Origin: Exobasidium rhododendri
Lineage: Eukaryota; Basidiomycota; Exobasidiomycetes; Exobasidiales; Exobasidiaceae
Direction of reading: 5' to 3'
Length of the DNA: 64,000 nucleotides
Assembly: GCA_026210745.1 (NCBI GenBank)
Contig: CP110630.1
Coordinates: 3,224,001 to 3,288,000, forward strand
Of the stretch, positions 58,165 through 64,000 are shown one piece after another (within the stretch, counting starts at the first letter, position 1; the number at the start of each line of letters is the position of its first letter). Position numbers and translations under genes: made by a program. Below the pieces are notes generated by a model. It searched no databases and was not told where the DNA came from. It saw only the letters and a program-made list of their open reading frames with translations.

Positions 58165-60261
58165 TCATCTCGGTGGACTAAGCCCTGATCCAAACTTTGA
58201 CTTTACTAGAAGAGTATTGCTACTATTAGCTATGGCGATGCCATTCTTGCTCGGACTGGGACTGACGGTACGTCCAATGAGTCCCGTACCTACACCCATG
58301 GGAAAGGGAGCATGATGATTGCCTTCGTTATTCTGCTCAGATCCTCGTCGGGGCATTCCGATTCGATTGATCGGTGCGCTTGTCGTTTTGCCAGGTGAAG
58401 AACCTAATCGATGCAAAGGAGGCGCTTGTTGATGGGTGCCACCGACTCCTCCGACGAAGTTAGGAGAAGAATTGTAAGTAGGTGGATTGGTGAAATTGAT
58501 GAATTTAGAAGGGGCTTGTTGAAGAGCTCTCTTGCTACTTCCATCATCCACCGAGTTTGGTGAAAATTCAAGACTGACTCCCGGTTCTTTCTCCAGATCA
58601 AGTAGATGAACGAATTTCTTCCCAATCTTGTTCACTAGGTCGACATCCGTTTTATTACGTATCCAAAGAGCTATTCGATCACCTTTACTGCGAGTCGAGA
58701 CGACTGCACCAGTGACGTCGTCATTCTCATCTAATTCTTCCCCGATCAAGGCGAGAACGAGCCACATCCAACTCCTGTCCAAGAGCGCCGAATTGGTAGT
58801 CTTGATTGTGATGATCCACTTACCACCTTTTTGATTAGCAGCATCTTCCCACATGGGTTTGATCCCATTCTTGAACAGATGATAATTGCTGTTGCGTTCC
58901 AATTGGGAAGGTCTTCTCAACGTGCTGAAGATGGACATGAAAGCTTCTACTGAAGTGTACACGCCCAACATCTTCAAGGCAGCCTCCCACGAATGCGCTG
59001 TCGATGCGGGTAAAGCTGAAGGTGCAGTGGAAGATAGCGGAGTGTCCGGGATCGCTGCTGTTGAAGACGTGTTCGTGGAAGGATTCCATGACTTCGAATC
59101 AAAGTACATTGTCCACTTGTGCTGTAGAGGGTGACTTTTGTCGTCTTCCGCCTTGATAGAGGTCTTTGGTTTCGATATGTCCTTACTCGTGTTTGTCTCT
59201 TGCTTTTCCGGAAGGGGTACAGACTTGATGGAAGATTCTGATCGTTTTGCTGGTATCTTGAATGCGCTCTCCTGTGCTGCTGGCGCGGCGGAAGAGGTTT
59301 GCTTCGCCACCGTGCCGTTACTGCTTCCTACGTCACTACTACTGCTGCTGGCAAGGCCCTTCTTGCTCATTCGATCAATAATATCTTGCAAGCTAGGCAT
59401 CTCTTTGTTCATAGACGAAGACGCACCCAGCGCCTTTACTGCACCTGCCTGAGAGGGTATAGATGTGCCTGAGGCTAATGCTCTTGCGGGTATCGCTTGC
59501 GGTTTCGTAGGGGAGGCTGAACGAGAACGACTAGCAGCCTTATCTCGCAGCGAGGCAAGATTCTCATTCCTTCCTCTGGAATTCGTGGGTGGCACTCCTA
59601 CTGCGATAGGAGCAGGTGGTACAAATGCATGGGACGAGTCACTGCCTTCATTGACATTCGAGCTGAGTCTGCCAGGCAAAGGCAAACGAGAAAGTCGGGC
59701 TGGAGATGAAAGTTTGACAAGATTCACTTAAATGGCAGCTCCATGCTTTCCACTGAAGCGACTACTCACCCCCGTCTGCATCTATTCCCGAACCGGCTTC
59801 TGAAGTTGCATCGCCTTCAGCCCTTTCGCTCATATTCGTCTTCTTCATTCGCGCTGCAATAGCATCCAAAGTCGGCGCTATACTCCTGACCTTATTGGCT
59901 GATGTATTAGCGGTCGCAGTCGAGCTGGACGTTGTGCTCTTCGACAGTTGACTGCCGGCCTTGGACGATGCCTCGCTCTTTACACTTGTGCTGATAGACG
60001 AAGTAGGCGAGATGATGGCGCTCGAGTTTAGATCTTGCGCCCCCGTCTGCGACATGTTTTCCCTTGGCTCAAGTATTCCAGAAGCTGAATTACTGCTGCT
60101 TGCCAGTGTACTGATCATGCTCAGTGGTCGAGTTCGTAACACAGGAAGATCACCGGACGAGGGAAAGAAGGAGGCTCCAGAAAGAGAATCAGTGCTCTCA
60201 ACAGACTCTGTGGCTAGAGAGAAAGAGAAAAAAAGTGAGTATCCCAATCTACTACACCCAT
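58165..60261 (-). CDS. eIF4E-family cap-binding protein with very long N-terminal extension
   Basis: Cap-binding translation factor family. Exons are 60261-60258, 60213-59770 and 59726-58165, giving 669 residues. The first coding exon is only ATG G, joined across a 44-nt intron with a TACTCAC branch sequence; this start is inferred since the next frame has no good upstream ATG. Residues 1 to about 345 are Ser/Ala/Lys-rich and disordered (DAIAARMKKTNMSERA and DIIDRMSKKGLA look like repeated short helices). The eIF4E fold lies at about 350-525: HPLQHKWTMYFDSKSWN, YTSVEAFMSIFSTLRR, YHLFKNGIKPMWEDAANQ, KGGKWIITIK, LVLALIGEELDENDDVTGAV and KGDRIALWIRNKTD. Both cap-stacking Trp positions (KSW and PMWED) are present. 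The Trp-to-Tyr change in KWTMYF and GIKPMWED are reminiscent of 4EHP-type members. Canonical eIF4E is about 215 residues. Confidence 0.88.
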
Positions 60262-61501
60262 GACTTTTTGAACCTTGAAATCTCCTCGCGTTGCAATGCC
60301 CCCCCCCCCTCCCTTCTCCCAAAAGGCAAGCTCCGCATAGGATTTCACTATCGACATTAGAATTGCATTTACTATTGTGTTACTTTGGGGTGCACGAAAG
60401 CGCTCCGAGACGCGCGGAGAAGTGCCCTCGCCAATAAATCTTTAAAAAGCGTATACTGAGGAGAGAGACCCTCGACAGATAAACACCGATCTGATGTGTT
60501 ATGTCTACTGTACATACTTATCTTACGCCCAACTTGCTAATCGCATCTTACCTAGCGGCAAAACGCCCATTTTATTTTATTTTTCGCACGGGCAGTTCCA
60601 GCAACGCCTTTTCAAAGCTTGTTGCCTTGCGAGTCGTGAGCGGGCGCCTGCCTCTCTCCTTCGAGTGTATATAGTGATCGTCTCCACTGTCCACGTCGCA
60701 CAATACTCGCACCTGTTTGGCCATTGGAGGATAGTTGATGAGGTAATGGAACCGAGAATGCTCACGATTTGGAACAGGGTCGAATCAATCAATTTTTGAC
60801 AGTGAACTTTATGGAAGAAAGCGACGCCTGCCATAACGGCAGTAGCATCTGTCTAGATATAATGTCGTTCGCCACTGATTCGGTCAGACTACGTATACGC
60901 CCGTGTCTGTCGCAAGAAAGTAGGATCTTTAGCACGGGATCAGAGTCCTCGATAAGACTGCGCTCCCAGATCAACGGCACATGCATGTGGAGGGAGGGGC
61001 TTTGCAATTCTTTTGTGAAGCTGTGAATAAAAGGCAGTAGCTGCATGGGAAGTGCGGCGCAAGGCTCTGAGTCTATGACTTATAATGTCGATAAGAACGA
61101 GAGGATGATCGGACCTACTTGGCAAATTGCCGAAGAAGGCCTCCTTTCCGCGCAAACAGAAACATGCACTCATCCTCGTTGGCCTTTCTCTATTCTTCTC
61201 CTGTGCCTTTCGGTCACAAAAGTCTGCCTTACGAACAAGATTGCCACGAGACATGCATGCACACTGTCCTATGCGCTGAGCCTGTGACAACACCGTACTA
61301 TCTTGTACAATCGATATCATAATAAACAAAAAAGGGGGGGAGAATGAAAGAAAAAAATAAACAGAATTTGTAAGAGAAAGTGTCAAAGGCCATTTTGAGT
61401 ATTGACAGCCGCTCCAAGATGATAATCTTCAATGTGCGCTCGGCGACATGGTCCAAATAAGGGACTGTTATGAAAGAGAACGTCTGGTCATGTGTCTGCT
61501 C
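60262..61501. other. Long intergenic stretch between the eIF4E-like gene and VTS1
   Basis: These 1240 bp hold the eIF4E-like promoter and the VTS1 3' flank. Nearest the eIF4E-like start is an 11-C run and pyrimidine block (60299-60320; G-rich on the coding strand). Several 85-150 codon frames exist on both strands, but none has a motif, signal peptide or spliceable continuation that I could support. Confidence 0.5.
60299..60320 (-). promoter_or_regulatory. Possible G-quadruplex in the 5' leader of the eIF4E-like gene
   Basis: On the coding strand this reads GGGAGAAGGGA followed by eleven G, satisfying the G3+ N1-7 pattern four times, ending about 38 nt upstream of the inferred ATG. Whether it is transcribed or folds is not known. 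Confidence 0.5.
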
Positions 61502-63511
61502 TCAAGCCTCAAATCCAGCTTGAATAGAATCGCCCGCGCCTTCCGGCTTTTCGCCCACATCGATCGGCATGCTGCCTTCAGGATGAGGAATTCCATGCTT
61601 TTCTCGCACGCTCTCAAACGTCTTCAGCATCTTCCTCCTTGCACCCAACGCAGCAACTCCTTTCACCTCCAAGTCCTTGTCACTCATGACCACAATTTCT
61701 TTCCAATCAATGTGCTCAAAGTTGGGTGTGTATTTATGGAGACGTAAGACTCTCAGCCAATTGGGGATGTCTTGAAGTAACTTCAAATCCGTGACGTCTT
61801 CTTCACCGTGACCAGCACTTGTTGCACTTTGTTGACCGCCGCTACTACGAGGAGGAAGTGGTAATTTGGAATTACTTGCCGGGCTTCTTCTACCAGCGGT
61901 GGTAGGCATCATGCCGCCTATGTTTGGTGACAGATTGTGTTGAAAAGCAGCGCCAGACATGCCGCCACTTCGATTGCCAGACGACATGGGCTGTTGTTGT
62001 TGTCGGAATTGAGAAGTATTCATCATGTTGTTGGAAGGTGATTGAAAGTTGCCAGCAGCTAGTGCAGCGATTTGTTGTTGATTTTGAAGGATCTGTTGCT
62101 GCATCGTCAAGAATTGAGCGGCACTCATGTTTCCCAGACCACCCATGGCAGCCATAGAGTTCATCATTTGCATGTTCATTGGATTGCTCAATCCTCCACT
62201 GGGTGATTGAAGTCCTGCTAAGCTGTTAGGGCTCATTTGCAAGTTGAACGATCCGCTGTTGGCACTGCCAGGTAGAGGCGACGTGGTGGATTGAGCCATA
62301 GCTTGACGCAAAAAGTCATTCTGAGACGCATTCCACAAGCCGGGCGAAGAATTAGCACCAGCAGCGGCAAGATTAGGAGAGGCCATTGGACTACTCAGTC
62401 CGCCACCGGGAGGAATTCCACTCTTTCTTCGGTACTTGCTAACATCTTGATCGAGCAAAATGCCTCTGCCGTCCTGTCCTACACTTGCCAATTGTGCTGC
62501 AGTAGCGTCCAGCAAAGCTTGTCCATTCGCCGTGTCGTCTCCAAACATAGGCACAAGAGGTGTGTTGACCATACTTGCCCAATTGCCGTTGTGCGTGATT
62601 GGACTAAGAGTATCGTCCAAGGGTCCACTAGGTCGAGGACTTTTGGAAGCAGCGGAAGCCAATCCGTCAGTCGACTTCGGTCTCATGCTATTGCTGCTTG
62701 ATTCCATATTCGGTGAACGACTTTCTTGGACTTGATCTAAGTTTCCGCCAGAGAAATTACGATTGTTGTGATCACCTGCCAGAGTTCCTGGGGCAGAAAT
62801 TCGATTTGCTTTTAATTTCGCTCGTTGAGCAGCCAGCATAGCAGCAGCGTCATTGTTGCCTCCATACAAAGCAGCAGCATTGGGCGAGAGAAATCCAGTC
62901 GCATCGGAAGACTGGCGGAAGCTGCGAGCCCCAGGTGAAGAAGCAGCCGCACTTGGTGATTTAAGACCCAGAGACGCCATTTTTGCTTCCATTTGTTCTG
63001 CCATGATACTGTTAGGGTGACTAGGTGACAGTAATGCGCTCATAGGATCACTTCGAGCCATTTGTTGAAGAACGGTGATAAAGAAACGAATCTGTACCTG
63101 TGTAGATTCCTGCAACAGACTGTAGAGTGCCGCCGTACGTTCTGCCTCGGACAAGACGCGGAACCATTGCTCAATTGCGCTCAACTCTTCTTTGAAGTTT
63201 TGATCGAGAGAAGCAGCCGCCATTTCCTCCAAAGTAGCTTCATAGTGTTGCAGGTCTTCGAACCATTTATCAATGGCATCCGACTCTGGCGTCCCTTGAT
63301 GCTGCATGCCGACTAGTTCCGAGCTAGGTCGCAGTCCTCGAGAATTGGGGGAAGGCAAGACGTTGTTGCCCATGTTAGGGCTCTTCATTAGACCAGCTCC
63401 GGCGGAAGTCTTTCCCACAGAGTATCTGGAAGGATTCATGTTTCCCACCGGGGACGTGCTACGCCCGGACGGTGAATGAGGGGGTCGCAAAGAGGTATGG
63501 TAGTCAGACAT
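61502..63511 (-). CDS. VTS1: SAM-domain RNA-binding post-transcriptional regulator Vts1 (Smaug family)
   Basis: Binds Smaug-recognition hairpins in mRNAs and triggers deadenylation and translational repression. Single coding exon, 669 residues. A conserved N-terminal helical region lies at about 80-150 (AIDKWFEDLQHYEATLEEMA, FKEELSAIEQWFRVLSEAER, TAALYSLLQESTQVQIRFFI), as in other fungal Vts1 proteins. The middle is Ser/Asn/Gly/Gln-rich, with a Gln-rich helix (FLTMQQQILQNQQQIAALAA). The RNA-binding SAM domain is at about 575-640: LKLLQDIPNWLRVLRLHKYT, FEHIDWKEIVVMSDKDLEVK and GVAALGARRKMLKTFESV, with the basic GARRK loop that contacts RNA. Just upstream of the ATG a (CT)n tract and CGCAG suggest a 5' leader intron. 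It is in tandem with the eIF4E-like gene. Confidence 0.95.
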   Translation of the reverse strand: MSDYHTSLRPPHSPSGRSTSPVGNMNPSRYSVGKTSAGAGLMKSPNMGNNVLPSPNSRGLRPSSELVGMQHQGTPESDAIDKWFEDLQHYEATLEEMAAASLDQNFKEELSAIEQWFRVLSEAERTAALYSLLQESTQVQIRFFITVLQQMARSDPMSALLSPSHPNSIMAEQMEAKMASLGLKSPSAAASSPGARSFRQSSDATGFLSPNAAALYGGNNDAAAMLAAQRAKLKANRISAPGTLAGDHNNRNFSGGNLDQVQESRSPNMESSSNSMRPKSTDGLASAASKSPRPSGPLDDTLSPITHNGNWASMVNTPLVPMFGDDTANGQALLDATAAQLASVGQDGRGILLDQDVSKYRRKSGIPPGGGLSSPMASPNLAAAGANSSPGLWNASQNDFLRQAMAQSTTSPLPGSANSGSFNLQMSPNSLAGLQSPSGGLSNPMNMQMMNSMAAMGGLGNMSAAQFLTMQQQILQNQQQIAALAAGNFQSPSNNMMNTSQFRQQQQPMSSGNRSGGMSGAAFQHNLSPNIGGMMPTTAGRRSPASNSKLPLPPRSSGGQQSATSAGHGEEDVTDLKLLQDIPNWLRVLRLHKYTPNFEHIDWKEIVVMSDKDLEVKGVAALGARRKMLKTFESVREKHGIPHPEGSMPIDVGEKPEGAGDSIQAGFEA

Positions 63512-63513
63512 TT

Positions 63514-63617
63514 CTGCGAGAGAGAGAGAGAGAGAGAGAGGGAGAAAAGGGAATGTAAGATGTCAAGCTGCCGAATCCTCACGCTGTTGCCAGCATTTCA
63601 AATTAACAAACACTCAC
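63514..63617 (-). other. Probable 5' leader intron of VTS1
   Basis: On the minus strand a GTGAGT donor at 63617-63612 and a CGCAG acceptor ending at 63514 enclose 104 nt with a CTTGAC branch-like element and a long CT tract. The acceptor leaves only two nt before the ATG. Inferred from consensus only. Confidence 0.55.
63518..63540. repeat. (GA)11 microsatellite
   Basis: Perfect GA dinucleotide repeat of 23 nt. On the VTS1 coding strand it is a CT tract forming the pyrimidine tract of the probable leader intron. Confidence 0.95.
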
Positions 63618-64000
63618 AAGGACAGCGTGGAAGAGAGATGCTCAGCAAAGGAGAAGGAGTGATGATCTTTTGGTGTAGGACTTTGTGGAGTTTGGTGAAT
63701 CGCTAGCTCGACTGGCGATCGTATGAAAGAGTACCGAAGAGAAAAAGGATAATTGTAGAGCTGGTGTCGTCCTTCGAGGCGAAGCAACCTTGTCGACAGA
63801 ACACTCTCCGGTGAAGAATGGGGTGTAACTGGGAAGAACCTTTCAGTGTCTTCTTGTTCAAGTGGAAGGGCAAGCTAGAGGCTCTTCCGCCAAACAATTA
63901 TTCGTGGGCTGCTGAAAAGGGAAGAGAAAGAAAGCGTGAGAGAGAACAGAGTGTTGTGAGGCGGCAAATTTGGTCCTAATGACGACGTCGAGGGACAGGT

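Larger units (their letters stand above)
63512..64000. promoter_or_regulatory. VTS1 5' leader and upstream region
   Basis: This 489-bp stretch runs to the window edge. Nearest the gene is a probable leader intron (63514-63617) with a GA/TC microsatellite. Further out I see no supported gene; a short minus-strand frame at 63703-63897 lacks features. Confidence 0.5.

Noticed and set aside
60494-60799. 101-codon plus-strand ORF starting MCYVYCTYL
   Set aside because: No motif, low-complexity or spliceable continuation; overlapping frames of similar length exist on the other strand, so it looks like chance.
60789-61386. Minus-strand ORFs of 85 and 148 codons between the eIF4E-like gene and VTS1
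   Set aside because: They overlap each other and opposite-strand frames, have no recognisable domains and lie where UTRs are expected.

Overview
The window is nuclear DNA of a fungus, most likely a basidiomycete and perhaps Ustilaginomycotina. The evidence is compact genes (24 gene models, one of them weak, in 64 kb), many short spliceosomal introns (about 43-105 nt, mostly GTGAGT/GTAAGT donors, C/TAG acceptors and CTNAC-like branch sequences), low-complexity Ser/Asp/Glu-rich extensions, and gene families typical of fungi (ATG11, recyclin-1, HAM1-like, Vts1). I see no transposon, rRNA, tRNA, CRISPR or bacterial operon. The lineage below basidiomycete is a guess. All exon joins below were worked out by hand from reading-frame continuity and splice consensus.

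1-10.6 kb: truncated mitochondrial-type C1-tetrahydrofolate synthase (minus), divergent from a SAPS-domain PP6/Sit4 regulatory subunit; then a gene-poor stretch with a Ser-rich ORF of unresolved start, a 31-T tract and a GPI-anchored secreted glycoprotein. 10.6-24.6 kb: housekeeping block with RAD1/XPF and PAP1 head to head, HCS1/SMUBP2 helicase and branched-chain aminotransferase head to head, then a HAM1-like protein. 24.7-29.4 kb: two diverged paralogous seven-helix membrane proteins head to head, the most interesting unexplained locus. 29.7-42.1 kb: LEA2-type membrane protein, ATG9, RRP6 and recyclin-1. 42.2-45.1 kb: tail-anchored acidic protein, a weak candidate gene, and a small secreted eight-cysteine protein split into six exons including 23-nt and 11-nt microexons. 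45.3-64 kb: ATG11, a MAK32-like PfkB protein with Asn at the catalytic Asp position, TAF5, AP-3 beta, a very long eIF4E-family protein and VTS1.

Functional themes: membrane traffic and autophagy (ATG9, ATG11, AP-3 beta, recyclin-1), nuclear RNA metabolism (PAP1, RRP6, TAF5), mRNA-specific translation control (eIF4E-like next to VTS1) and DNA repair (RAD1, HCS1). Most genes are in head-to-head or tail-to-tail pairs; four of the shared divergent promoters carry a CACGTG E-box, which suggests a common bidirectional regulator. ATG9 and ATG11, whose products bind each other in yeast, lie about 10 kb apart.
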